A stretch of DNA of 35,394 nucleotides from Deltaproteobacteria bacterium (GCA_005879405.1 VBKW01000194.1:1-35394), one strand, 5' to 3'; positions 1-8,147 are shown, numbered from the stretch's first letter. Translations and numbers: made by a program. Notes: generated by a model not told the origin, from the letters alone.

Positions 1-731
1 CACTCGGAGGGAGAGGACGACGGGGACGACGAAGCATACGAGCAGACGTCGAGGAGCTCGGGCGTGGTGTTGCTCGGAAAGTCGCTGTGCTTGACGCAGC
101 ACTGGGCTTGCGTGTCTCGCGTCGAGCAATTGGTCCCGTTACAGACGTTGCCGCTCTTGTGCTGACCCGTGAACGGATCGGCGACATTGGTCGCGACGCA
201 GGAGGACACGGCGGTGATCGCAGTCGCAGTGCCGCAGTTCAGCGCCTTGGTGTCGTCGCACGAGTAGAACTTCGGGCTCCCCGAGCTTTGCGCCGCCGGG
301 CTGCCGGCCACGGTCGCGCAGAGAGCGAAATTGGCTTTCCCGTCGCCGTCGGTGTCGTAGAGCGCGCAGGCGTCGCCGGTATTCGATCCGGTCCAGCCGG
401 TGTCGTCCCAGGTCCACATCAGATTCGCGTCCGAGGACAAGCAGCCGGAGAGGCCGCCGTCGTTGCCCGCCCCTTGGCAGAACTCGTTCAGGTCCTTCTG
501 ATTGGCGTTGATGTCGTCGGCGCCCGAGGTATCCAGGAGACACGCCGGCGCCGCGACGACCGGCGGCGTCGCCGTCAGGAACCCGATCGCGAGCGCAACG
601 GCGGCGAACGCACCCGCGAACGACGCCGTGCCGTCCGGTCTCTGCTGGCGCCGTCTACCGGCGCGCTCGCCGGCAGCTGGCAACGTGAACGCATCTAGGA
701 GCGGCGTCGTCGCGGGTGCTTCCGTCATCAT
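1..731 (-). CDS. Secreted Cys-rich surface protein, N-terminal part (runs off window start)
   Basis: I translated this frame by hand. It is open with no stop from ATG-ATG at 731/728 to the window edge, so the ORF track omits it. The N-terminus has an Arg-rich stretch (GRRRQQRPDG) and a long hydrophobic segment ending ...VVAAPA, a Sec-type signal peptide that would be cut near residue 62. The mature part is Cys-rich and holds a calcium-loop-like motif (YDTDGDGKANFALC), then paired cysteines (QAQCCVK) and LLDVCSYASSSPSS. From memory, this order (DTDGDG..ANF.LC, a CC pair, then L..VCSYPS..P.SDPS) starts long extracellular proteins with DUF11-like repeats in environmental bacteria. Any such repeats would lie outside the window. 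A GTGAGG lies just upstream of the start. The ORFs at 87-698 (+) and 139-543 (-) are shadows. Role unknown; cell-surface location is inferred. Confidence 0.82.
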   Translation of the reverse strand, partial: MMTEAPATTPLLDAFTLPAAGERAGRRRQQRPDGTASFAGAFAAVALAIGFLTATPPVVAAPACLLDTSGADDINANQKDLNEFCQGAGNDGGLSGCLSSDANLMWTWDDTGWTGSNTGDACALYDTDGDGKANFALCATVAGSPAAQSSGSPKFYSCDDTKALNCGTATAITAVSSCVATNVADPFTGQHKSGNVCNGTNCSTRDTQAQCCVKHSDFPSNTTPELLDVCSYASSSPSSSPSE

Positions 732-1114
732 GTGCCTCACTCTGAAGGTGGAGGGTCAGGAGTCGGTGTACTGTCGGCGCAGGTCGCTGGAGGAGGATCG
801 AGAGGCTTGCTTCGTCTCTCGGTGAGTCGAGCACGCGTCGGGCGTTGCAATGGCTGTGCCGTCTCGCATCAATGATCATGCGGGTGAACGCGTCTTTGCT
901 TCGCGGCCCGACCCGCGGTTCTGCACGGGTGTCGCGGCGTTGCGGGCTTCGGATTGGAGAGCTCCTCGGAGTGGGCCGCGACGCGGACTGTCGCCGGCGC
1001 TATCGCATCCGCCTTGCGCCGACGCTGTCGTGCTGTAGGGGAATTACCTGACGAAGTTATTGTCCCGCTTATTGCGCCATAATGACGCGATCAATTCATC
1101 ACTATTATACGTGA
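732..1114. other. Intergenic region, no gene seen
   Basis: This 383-base gap lies between the start of the secreted protein (minus strand) and the stop of the HGSNAT-like gene (minus strand). The small ORFs across it are Arg/Cys-rich and have no recognisable domain. Its right part (about 1044-1120) is much more AT-rich than anything nearby and contains TATAAT on the minus strand (about 1105-1110) without a convincing -35 element. It probably holds the promoter of the secreted protein gene, but I cannot place it. Confidence 0.4.
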
Positions 1115-1115
1115 T
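1098..1115. promoter_or_regulatory. Small inverted repeat in an AT-rich patch
   Basis: ATCAC-N8-GTGAT forms 5-bp arms around TATTATAC, flanked by GATCAAT and GATCAAA direct repeats. It sits at the 3' end of the HGSNAT-like gene and touches its stop codon. It could be an operator or -10 element for the secreted protein gene downstream on the minus strand, or chance in an AT-rich patch. Confidence 0.22.
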
Positions 1116-2077
1116 CAAATCGGCACGCGGATCCCGCGCCGTGCGAGTGCCAACGTCACGGCGGCGAGCGCGACGACGCATGCCGCGACGGCGGCGAGAC
1201 CACCGGCCTCCGGCAGGGCCGGCGGGGGACCGAAGACGTAGATGATGGGATAGTAGACGAGGATGTACTGCAGCACCCATGCGGTGAGCGCGCTCGCACC
1301 GAGGCGGACGAGCGAGTCGGGAAACCGCCAGCCCCGTACCTCCAATCGCGACAGCATGGCGATCAGCGACGCCGATGCCGCGATCGCGAGCAGCACGAAG
1401 CTGCTCGTGCCGATCACCTTGTTGAACGGCACCCCGGTGAGCCGCAGCGCGACGGCGAGCGTCAGCCCGCCGAGCGCGACGGTGACGGCGCGCCGCTCGT
1501 AGCCGAAGAGATCCCCTTTCGCGAGCGGCCGCCCGACGACGTACCCGATCAGCGTGATCGGCATGAACGGCAGGCAGTCGAGAAGCGAGCGGTGCACCTC
1601 GTTGTTGCCCGGACCGTAGTGGGTCGCGGTGATGACGGCGGCGATGGCGACGATCAGCGCGTCCGGCAGCTCGGAGAGCGCAACCGCAACGATCCCGCCC
1701 ATCCCGAGCGTCTGCAGCACACCCCAGCGGATCTCCACGCGCTGCGCGGCGACGGCGTCGAGCCCGACTCCCAGCGCGACGAGCAGCAGAAAGCGGCGCG
1801 CCGCGAGCCAGCGGGCGCGACGTCGCTCCGTCTGCCGTCCGCGGCGCTCGAGGAAGAGCACGAGCGAGAAGCCGATCAGGAACTGAAAGATCGGCGCCGG
1901 AAGATCGAGTGGGAGGAGCTCGTCGCCGAGATTGTGGCCGAGCCAGTACGGCCGCTCGGCGGCGAAGACGTTCACCAAATTGGCGACCAGCATCGCGACC
2001 ACCGCGAGGGCGCGTGCGGTGTCGAGGAACCGCAGGCGTCGCGCCGCCGAGGGGGAGCGGGTAGCGGCGTCACTCAC
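1115..2077 (-). CDS. HGSNAT/DUF1624-like multi-pass membrane acetyltransferase
   Basis: The ORF track starts this frame at 2590, but its first ~170 residues are an Arg-rich shadow of the upstream gene. The natural start is GTG at 2077, which overlaps the PIG-L stop as GTGA and gives 320 aa. The protein begins RRLRFLDTARALAVVAMLVANLV and has about ten hydrophobic segments. LGHNLGDELLPLDLPAPIFQFLIGFS resembles the catalytic region of heparan-alpha-glucosaminide N-acetyltransferase (H...W.G.T..DLVFP.F.F..G.S), so His48 lines up with the acetyl-carrying His of that family. By family it would move acetyl or acyl groups from cytoplasmic acyl-CoA to an amino sugar across the membrane; the substrate is unknown. 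It is translationally coupled to the deacetylase upstream. A YeiB/DUF418-type membrane protein is the alternative. Confidence 0.78.
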   Translation of the reverse strand: MSDAATRSPSAARRLRFLDTARALAVVAMLVANLVNVFAAERPYWLGHNLGDELLPLDLPAPIFQFLIGFSLVLFLERRGRQTERRRARWLAARRFLLLVALGVGLDAVAAQRVEIRWGVLQTLGMGGIVAVALSELPDALIVAIAAVITATHYGPGNNEVHRSLLDCLPFMPITLIGYVVGRPLAKGDLFGYERRAVTVALGGLTLAVALRLTGVPFNKVIGTSSFVLLAIAASASLIAMLSRLEVRGWRFPDSLVRLGASALTAWVLQYILVYYPIIYVFGPPPALPEAGGLAAVAACVVALAAVTLALARRGIRVPI

Positions 2078-3387
2078 CGCACGCGCGCATGCCTTTCCGC
2101 GTCCGCTGGCGTCGGCGTCGGAGCAGGCTGTCGAGGACTCTCGACGACGGCTGGCTGCGGCCCGGGCTCGGCGTGCCTCAGCTCGGGCCCACAGGGCGGC
2201 TCGCCGGGCTTCAAGCGCGCGAAGTCGGGGCGCTCGACGACGGCGAAGATCTCGTTCGGCCGGGCGAGCGCACGGAAGAGCCGGTCCATCATCGCCGCCT
2301 GCGTGCCGTGGCTCTCGAGCGCCGCCAACTTGGCGTCGATCTGGGCGGCGTCGAGCGGGAGCGAGTACCAGCGCGCCGGGGGAAAGGTCACCGGCGGAAG
2401 CGGCAGCGGCCCGGGGACTGACGGCGGCGGCGGCCACCAGCCGTCGTGGACGAGATACGTCAGCAAGCGGTCGGGGATTTTCGAGTCGCCGCCGGGCTCG
2501 GCCGCGAGCGACTTCAGCGCCGCCAAGAGAAAGGTGAACGTCGCGCAGTGGTCCGGATGCATATCGACGGGTATCGGCACCGCGATCCAATCGGGATCGG
2601 CGAGCGCCACCAGATGCGAGATCTGGTTGATCAGCTCGTGGCTCGTGTAGCCGGCGTGCGGATTGAACGCCTCGGGATACGGGGGACGGTCGTCGTGGGT
2701 GTACGGCGATTGGTACGCGGGGACGTGCGGCCCGCGCCGCCAGATCTCCTGCAAGCCGCCGTCGGGGAAGCCGAGGAACGTCACGGAGACCGGCAGGATG
2801 TGGTAGTGCTCGAGCGCGACCAGCGCCTCGGCGCGGCGGAGCTCGCCGAAGCCGCGGTAATCGACCGCCGTCGGCTGGCGGTGCCCGGTCGCGAGCGCCA
2901 CCGCCTCCGGGTAGCCGTCGCCGCTCGTCATGAAGACGACGTGCACGCGGCCGCCTTTCTCCAGCACCTGTTGCATGAGACCGCCGGCGGCGAGCGACTC
3001 GTCGTCGGGATGCGGCGCGACGACGAGGAGGCGGAGCTTCGGAGGCACCTCGAGCGTCGTGAGGTCGTGCTGGGAGGCGGCGCCTCGTCCCGGAGCCCCG
3101 GGAGGCACTGGCGCGCCAGGCGGCGAGCTCGTCGGCGCCGCGGCGAGCGGCGGCGCGGCAGCGAGCGGCGAAGCGGCGACCGCCGGTGACCTCACGGCCG
3201 CAGGCGACGTCGTCTGCGGCGCGCTACCGAGCCGCAGCGCTAGCGCGCCGGCCACGAGCGCGCCGAGCGCCACCGCCACGACCAAGCCCGGACCTGGACC
3301 CTTGCCTTTCCCCAGCAACCGCGTCACCCTCACCGCCGAGTTTCGAGCATATCCCCCTTTGATATCGGCATCGACCGGCGGCGTCAC
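2074..3387 (-). CDS. PIG-L/LmbE family zinc deacetylase, membrane-anchored
   Basis: PIG-L (LmbE) enzymes are zinc-dependent N-deacetylases acting on GlcNAc-containing glycolipids or thiol glycosides such as the MshB substrate. The hallmark HPDDE sits at residues 126-130 (LLVVAPHPDDESLAAGG), and MHPDHCATF is the later metal-binding His motif. A hydrophobic segment at residues 35-52 and a Pro/Ala-rich linker to about 105 precede the domain, so it is probably an N-terminally anchored protein with an extracytoplasmic catalytic domain. The ORF-track start is GTG 3387, which lacks a Shine-Dalgarno. GTG 3327 (VTRLLGKGKG...) gives a tidier signal-anchor and is as likely. The stop overlaps the start of the acetyltransferase by 4 nt. 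It is divergent from the molybdoenzyme gene. Family is certain; substrate is not. Confidence 0.9.
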   Translation of the reverse strand: MTPPVDADIKGGYARNSAVRVTRLLGKGKGPGPGLVVAVALGALVAGALALRLGSAPQTTSPAAVRSPAVAASPLAAAPPLAAAPTSSPPGAPVPPGAPGRGAASQHDLTTLEVPPKLRLLVVAPHPDDESLAAGGLMQQVLEKGGRVHVVFMTSGDGYPEAVALATGHRQPTAVDYRGFGELRRAEALVALEHYHILPVSVTFLGFPDGGLQEIWRRGPHVPAYQSPYTHDDRPPYPEAFNPHAGYTSHELINQISHLVALADPDWIAVPIPVDMHPDHCATFTFLLAALKSLAAEPGGDSKIPDRLLTYLVHDGWWPPPPSVPGPLPLPPVTFPPARWYSLPLDAAQIDAKLAALESHGTQAAMMDRLFRALARPNEIFAVVERPDFARLKPGEPPCGPELRHAEPGPQPAVVESPRQPAPTPTPADAERHARVR

Positions 3388-3434
3388 TACCAGTATTCGG
3401 CGGCCGGCGTGCCCTGGCGCGCGGAGTATCGACG

Positions 3435-5663
3435 ATGACGCATTTCCGGACCTGTCCCCTGTGCGAAGCGACCTGTGGGCTCGCGATCACGACGCGCGGC
3501 GCCGAGATCACCGCCATCCGCGGTGACGCTGACGACGTCTTCAGCCACGGCTTCATCTGTCCGAAGGCGTACGCGCTGAAGGACCTCGACACGGACCCCG
3601 ATCGCCTCCGCACGCCGCTCGACCGCCGCAGCGGCCGCCTCGAGCCCGCCTCCTGGGACGACGCGTTTGCGGAGGTCGAGCGCGGGCTGATGGCGGTGAT
3701 CGATACACACGGACGCCAGGCCGTCGGCGCCTACGTCGGCAACCCGAACGCGCACAACCTCGCGCCGATGGTGTACATGCCCGTCTTCTTGCGCGCGCTC
3801 GGCACCCACAACGTCTTCTCCGCCAGCACCGTCGATCAGATGCCGAAACAGGTGTCCGCAGGGCTCATGTTCGGCACGGTCCTCAGCATCCCGATCCCCG
3901 ACGTCGACCGCACCGACTACCTGCTCATGCTCGGCGCGAACCCGCTCGCGTCGAACGGCAGCTTGATGACGGCGCCCGACATGAAAGGACGCCTACGCCG
4001 TTTGCGGGCGCGCGGCGGAAGGCTCGTCGTCGTCGACCCGCGCCGCAGCCGGACGGCGCAGGAGGCCGACGAGCACGTGTTCATTCGTCCTGGCACCGAC
4101 GCGCATCTCTTGTTCGCGATGGTGCACACGCTTTTCGAGGAGCGGCGGGTCGCGCCCGGGCAGCTTGCGGAGCATCTCGCCGGGCTCGAGGACGTCCGCG
4201 CGCTGGCGCGCGACTTCGCGCCCGAGCGCGTCGCCGACGCCTGCGGCGTCCCGGCCGACACCATTCGCCGCCTCGCACGCGAGCTCGCGGCGGCGCCGCG
4301 CGCCGCCGTCTACGGCCGCATCGGCACCTGCACGCAGGAATTCGGGACGCTCGCGAGCTGGCTCGTCGACGTGCTGAACGTGCTCACCGGCAACCTCGAC
4401 CGCGAAGGCGGCGCGATGTTCACGAAGGCCGCCGCCGGCTCGAAAACCGCGCACGGTCCGGGCGGGCGCGGCCGCGGCGTTCAGTTCGGACGCTGGAAGA
4501 GCCGCGTGCGCGAGCTGCCCGAGTTCTACGGCGAGCTCCCCGCCGTCTGCCTCGCCGAGGAGATCGAGACCCCGGGCGACGGCCGGATCCGCGCGCTCGT
4601 GACCATCGCGGGGAACCCGGTGCTCAGCACCCCGAACGCCGCGCGCCTCGACCGCGCGCTCGCGTCGCTGGAATTCATGGTGAGCGTCGACATCTATCTG
4701 AACGAGACGACGCGGCACGCCGACGTCGTCCTCCCCGCGCCGTCCACCTTGACGCGCGGCCACTACGATCTCGCGCTCTACAATCTCGCGATCCGCAACG
4801 TCGCCCACTACTCGCCGCCGCTCTTCCCACTCGCCGACGGCGAGATGGAGGAGTGGCGCATCTTGCTGCGTCTCGCCGCGATCGCGATGGGCCAAGGGGC
4901 GCACGCCGATACCGACGTCGTCGACGACTTCGTCGCGACGCAGGTCGTGCAGCGCGAGGTCGGCGCGAGCGGCTCCGCGATCGCCGGGCGCGACGTCGCC
5001 GAGATCATGGCCGCGCTCGCCCCGCGCCGCGGTCCCGAGCGCATCCTCGACCTGTTGCTGCGGAGCGGCCCCTACGGCGATCACTTCGGCGCCAACCCCG
5101 GCGGTTTGACGCTCGCGGTGCTCGAGGCGCACCCGCACGGCATCGACCTCGGGCCGCTCGTGCCGCGGATCCCCGAGGTGCTGCGGACGCCGTCGGGGAA
5201 GATCGAGCTCGCGCCGCCGGCGATCGTCGCCGACGTGCCGCGTCTGCGCGACGCGCTGGCGCGCGTGCGGAGCGAGATGGTCCTCGTCGGCCGCCGTCAC
5301 CTGCGCTCGAACAACTCGTGGATGCACAATCTCGACGTCCTCGTGAAGGGGAGGCCGACCTGCACGTTGCACCTGCATCCGGTGGACGGCGCGCGCCTCG
5401 GCCTCGCCGACGGCGAGACGGCGCGCGTCACGTCGCGCGTCGGCGCCGTCGACGCGCCGGTGGAGCTCACCGACGCGATCATGCCCGGCGTCGTGAGCCT
5501 GCCACATGGGTGGGGCCACGATCAGCCCGGCGTCGTGCTGCGCGTCGCGCGCGCGCACGCCGGCGTCAACAGCAACGTCCTCGCCGACGAGCTCGCGCTC
5601 GATCCGCTCTCCGGCAACGCCGTCCTGAACGGCATCCCGGTGACGGTCGCGCGCGCGGGTTGA
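3435..5663 (+). CDS. Molybdopterin oxidoreductase (DMSO reductase superfamily) with [4Fe-4S] motif
   Basis: This is a complete bis-MGD enzyme of 742 aa. The N-terminal iron-sulfur motif is C7-x2-C10-x3-C14-x27-C42 followed by Pro-Lys, as in formate dehydrogenase and nitrate reductase large subunits. The molybdopterin core includes MLGANPLASNG and VVVDPRRSRTAQEAD, and the C-terminal molydopterin dinucleotide-binding domain includes RRHLRSNNSWMHN and LPHGWGHD. Where Mo-ligating Cys or SeCys normally sits the sequence reads STVDQMPKQ, so Asp134 (or Ser/Thr next to it) may take that place; this alignment is by eye. GGAG lies 8 nt before the ATG. There is no electron-transfer or membrane subunit nearby and no twin-arginine signal, so it is probably cytoplasmic. 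UbiA follows after 31 nt. The substrate cannot be read from sequence. Confidence 0.92.
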   Translation: MTHFRTCPLCEATCGLAITTRGAEITAIRGDADDVFSHGFICPKAYALKDLDTDPDRLRTPLDRRSGRLEPASWDDAFAEVERGLMAVIDTHGRQAVGAYVGNPNAHNLAPMVYMPVFLRALGTHNVFSASTVDQMPKQVSAGLMFGTVLSIPIPDVDRTDYLLMLGANPLASNGSLMTAPDMKGRLRRLRARGGRLVVVDPRRSRTAQEADEHVFIRPGTDAHLLFAMVHTLFEERRVAPGQLAEHLAGLEDVRALARDFAPERVADACGVPADTIRRLARELAAAPRAAVYGRIGTCTQEFGTLASWLVDVLNVLTGNLDREGGAMFTKAAAGSKTAHGPGGRGRGVQFGRWKSRVRELPEFYGELPAVCLAEEIETPGDGRIRALVTIAGNPVLSTPNAARLDRALASLEFMVSVDIYLNETTRHADVVLPAPSTLTRGHYDLALYNLAIRNVAHYSPPLFPLADGEMEEWRILLRLAAIAMGQGAHADTDVVDDFVATQVVQREVGASGSAIAGRDVAEIMAALAPRRGPERILDLLLRSGPYGDHFGANPGGLTLAVLEAHPHGIDLGPLVPRIPEVLRTPSGKIELAPPAIVADVPRLRDALARVRSEMVLVGRRHLRSNNSWMHNLDVLVKGRPTCTLHLHPVDGARLGLADGETARVTSRVGAVDAPVELTDAIMPGVVSLPHGWGHDQPGVVLRVARAHAGVNSNVLADELALDPLSGNAVLNGIPVTVARAG

Positions 5664-5694
5664 CCGAGTTTCGACGACTCCGTAAACGGAACGC

Positions 5695-6747
5695 ATGCCT
5701 GACTCTGCACGCGTCGTCGCCGACGCGCCGCCGCTCGGCGACGCCGTCGACGCATCGAGCCTCCTCGACACCTGGCGGAAGATCATCGCGAGCGGCAACA
5801 TTCCCGCCGGCCGCCGCATCGACGCCGTATCGCGCTGGCTCCTCATCACGCGCGCGTGCGTGTTCTCGATGACGCTCACCTCCGGGCTGATCGGCGGTCT
5901 TCTCGCCGCGGCGTCGGCGCAGCAGCCGCGCTGGGGGCTCTTCGCGCTCGCGCTCCTCGGCCTCGTGGTGGCGCACGCCGCCAACAACATGATCAACGAC
6001 TACTTCGACACGACCGAAGGCGTCGACGTCGAAGGCTACACGCGCACGCTCTACGCGCCGCACCCGCTCTTTTCCGGCCTCATCAGCAAGAACGGGCTGC
6101 GCGCGGCGATCGCCGCCTGCAATCTCCTCGATGTCGCGATTCTCGCCGTGCTCGCGCGGGCGCGCGGCTGGCCGGTCGCGGCGTTCGCGCTCGCCGGGCT
6201 CTTCGTGAGCGTCTTCTACGTCGCGCCGCCGCTCAAGTTGAAGCATCACGGCCTCGGCGAGCCGGGCGTGTTCGTCGTCTGGGGGCCGCTCATGATCTGC
6301 GGCACGTACTACGTCACGGCGGGAACGCTTCCGGCATGGACGTGGCTGGCGTCGATTCCCTACGCGATCGTCGTGACGACGGTGCTGATCGGGAAGCACG
6401 TCGACAAATACGAGCAGGACCGCGCGCGCGGCATCCACACGCTCCCGGTGCTCCTCGGCCGCACCGCCTCGCTACGCCTCAATCAACTGCTGATGATCGG
6501 GTTCTACGTGATCATCGTGGCGCTGGTCGCGCGCGGCGTGCTCGGGTGGGGCGTGCTGCTCGTCGCGGCCGCACTGCCGCGGCTCGTCGAGGTGCTGCGC
6601 GCGTACTCGCAGCCGAAGCCGGCGGCGCCGCCGCCGGGGTATCGCATCTGGCCGCTCTGGTTCGTCGCGCTCGCGTTCCACCACAATCGCCTCGCCGGCG
6701 CGCTCTTCGTCGTCGGCCTCGCGGTGAACGCGCTGCTCGGCCTCTGA
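5695..6747 (+). CDS. UbiA-family prenyltransferase (MenA-like)
   Basis: This integral membrane enzyme would transfer a polyprenyl chain from a diphosphate donor to an aromatic or quinone-precursor acceptor. Both Mg-diphosphate motifs are present: NNMINDYFDTTEGVD (NDYFD at 101-105) and HVDKYEQD in the second half. About eight hydrophobic segments cover residues 50-350, with a polar N-terminal extension of about 45 residues. The 350 aa length is slightly above the family norm because of that extension. It starts 31 nt after the molybdopterin enzyme on the same strand and is likely co-transcribed. The pairing suggests a prenylated quinone or related cofactor linked to the redox enzyme, which is inference. 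Heme O synthase (CtaB) or chlorophyll synthase are less likely from the motif context. Confidence 0.88.
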   Translation: MPDSARVVADAPPLGDAVDASSLLDTWRKIIASGNIPAGRRIDAVSRWLLITRACVFSMTLTSGLIGGLLAAASAQQPRWGLFALALLGLVVAHAANNMINDYFDTTEGVDVEGYTRTLYAPHPLFSGLISKNGLRAAIAACNLLDVAILAVLARARGWPVAAFALAGLFVSVFYVAPPLKLKHHGLGEPGVFVVWGPLMICGTYYVTAGTLPAWTWLASIPYAIVVTTVLIGKHVDKYEQDRARGIHTLPVLLGRTASLRLNQLLMIGFYVIIVALVARGVLGWGVLLVAAALPRLVEVLRAYSQPKPAAPPPGYRIWPLWFVALAFHHNRLAGALFVVGLAVNALLGL

Positions 6748-6759
6748 TCTCGGCGACGC

Positions 6760-7266
6760 ATGCCGCGCGCGTCGCAGATCCCGGCACCTGGCAGACGCGC
6801 GCGCGCCGCCGAGACCGCGACACCCGGGCGCCGCGTGCGCGCGACTGAGAGCCCGGCGCCCGGCAGGCGCGTCCGTGGCTCGCGAAGCGGGCGTCCAATC
6901 ATGGCGCTCCTCGACCTTCTCGGCCGCCGCTGGGCGCTGCGGATCCTGTGGGAGCTACGCGACGCGACGCTGGTCTTTCGCGCGCTCCGCGCCCGCTGCG
7001 ATGCGATGTCGCCGAGCGTGCTGAATCAGCGGCTCGGAGAGCTGCGAGACGCCGGCATCGTCGCGCTCGTGCCCGACGCCGGCTACACGCTGAGTCGCGA
7101 AGGAATCGTGCTGCTGCACGCACTCGCGCCCCTTCAAGGTTGGGCGACGCGCTGGGCGGACGGCGCGCCGCGCCCCGATGCGACGCGCGTACCCGCCGCT
7201 GCCGTGACCAGCGCCTCGTCGCGCCGCCGCGCGCGCCCGCTGCGCCGCACGCGTGCCACCCCATGA
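6760..7266 (+). CDS. HxlR/MarR-like winged-helix regulator with repetitive basic N-terminus
   Basis: The core from residue 48 (MALLDLLGRRWALRILWEL) through VLNQRLGELRDAGIVALV and YTLSREGIVLLHALAPLQGWATRW is the HxlR winged-helix fold, though the Cys often found near the N-terminus of the family is absent. Before it lie three 12-residue repeats of the type APGRRVRATES, and after it an Arg-rich tail (SSRRRARPLRRTRATP). No clear Shine-Dalgarno precedes ATG 6760. ATG 6901 is an alternative start that would drop the repeats but would also clip the first helix. The stop overlaps the TrmJ start as ATGA, so the two genes are translationally coupled. Targets are unknown; autoregulation is typical of the family. 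Confidence 0.75.
   Translation: MPRASQIPAPGRRARAAETATPGRRVRATESPAPGRRVRGSRSGRPIMALLDLLGRRWALRILWELRDATLVFRALRARCDAMSPSVLNQRLGELRDAGIVALVPDAGYTLSREGIVLLHALAPLQGWATRWADGAPRPDATRVPAAAVTSASSRRRARPLRRTRATP
6784..6891 (+). repeat. Three 36-bp degenerate tandem repeats coding a 12-aa basic repeat
   Basis: The 36-base unit encodes APGRRARAAETA, TPGRRVRATESP and APGRRVRGSRSG in succession. The copies are in frame with the HxlR domain and have diverged at DNA level more than at protein level. This suggests old duplication or selection on the basic peptide, perhaps as a nonspecific DNA-binding arm. Confidence 0.65.
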
Positions 7267-8147
7267 CGGCGGCTCGCACCCGACCGCTGAGCCTCGCCCG
7301 CATCCGCGTCGTGCTCGTCCGTCCGCAGCATCCGGGAAACATCGGCGCGGCCGCACGGGCGATGAAGAACATGGGCCTCGCCGACCTCGTGCTCGTCGCC
7401 GCGACGCCGCCCGACGTGCGCGCCGCCGCGCCCATGGCGGTGCACGCCCGCGACGTGCTCGCCGCGCACCGGCGCGTCGCGACGCTCGCCGACGCGATCC
7501 ACGACTGCGGCCTCGTCGTCGGGACGAGCGGCCGCGTCGGCGGCGACTTCCAGGGCGAGTCGCCGCGGGCGCTGGCGCCGGCGATGGTCGCCGCGAGCGC
7601 CGCGAACGATGTCGCACTCGTCTTCGGTCCCGAGGATCACGGTCTTTCGAACGACGAGCTGATCCACTGTCATCGCGTGCTCACGATTCCCGCGACGGGC
7701 GTCTACCCGTCGCTGAACTTGGCGCACGCGGTGCTCATTTGCGGGTACGAGCTCCGTCTCGCCGCCGCCGCGGCAGAGGACGTCGCCACGCGCGCCGCGC
7801 GGATAGCCGCGACAGACGACGCGGTGACGGACGCGCCGGAGGAAGCGTCGTCCGCCGCGGCGCGAGTCCTCGCACCGGCGCGTCTCGGCGAGCAGATGTA
7901 CGCGGCGCTCGAGGACGCGCTCTACGCGATCGGCTTCCTGCATCGGGACAACGGGGTGCACATGATGCGCGCGTTTCGCCGCCTTCTCGGCCGCGCCGCG
8001 CTCGACGCCTACGAGACGCGCGTTCTTTTCGCGCTCGCGCGTCAGATCGCCTGGATCGCCAAGGTCGCCGGGATCGTCCGGCCCCGTGCACCGCACGATC
8101 GTCGACGCGCGGCGGCGTTGACCACGGAGACGCACCAGGGATCATGA
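7263..8147 (+). CDS. trmJ: TrmJ-like tRNA (cytidine/uridine-2'-O-)-methyltransferase, SPOUT family
   Basis: The ORF track begins at 6948, but the first 105 residues are a shadow of the HxlR gene. ATG 7263 overlaps that gene's TGA and gives 294 aa. SPOUT/TrmH signature motifs are all present: motif 1 RPQHPGNIGAAARAMKNMGL near the N-terminus, motif 2 LVFGPEDHGLSNDEL and motif 3 PSLNLAHAVLICGYEL, which form the trefoil-knot SAM site. The C-terminal extension (LYAIGFLHRDNGVHMMRAFRRLLGRA) is typical of TrmJ, which methylates position 32 of the tRNA anticodon loop, and separates it from TrmH and TrmL. Coupling to an HxlR regulator is unusual for a housekeeping tRNA-modifying enzyme. Confidence 0.88.
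   Translation: MTAARTRPLSLARIRVVLVRPQHPGNIGAAARAMKNMGLADLVLVAATPPDVRAAAPMAVHARDVLAAHRRVATLADAIHDCGLVVGTSGRVGGDFQGESPRALAPAMVAASAANDVALVFGPEDHGLSNDELIHCHRVLTIPATGVYPSLNLAHAVLICGYELRLAAAAAEDVATRAARIAATDDAVTDAPEEASSAAARVLAPARLGEQMYAALEDALYAIGFLHRDNGVHMMRAFRRLLGRAALDAYETRVLFALARQIAWIAKVAGIVRPRAPHDRRRAAALTTETHQGS

Noticed and set aside
139-543. 134-aa minus ORF and overlapping 203-aa plus ORF near the left edge
   Set aside because: Both are Arg-rich off-frame readings of the edge gene 1-731, whose correct frame has a signal peptide and ordered Cys motifs.
1105-1110. TATAAT on the minus strand as a firm promoter
   Set aside because: No -35 element at 16-18 nt and no start codon close downstream; kept only as a weak regulatory remark.
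3993-5996. 667-aa minus-strand ORF
   Set aside because: Antisense shadow of the molybdopterin oxidoreductase and UbiA genes.
6784-6891. 36-bp tandem repeats as a CRISPR-like array
   Set aside because: Units are contiguous with no spacers, degenerate and in frame with the HxlR coding sequence.
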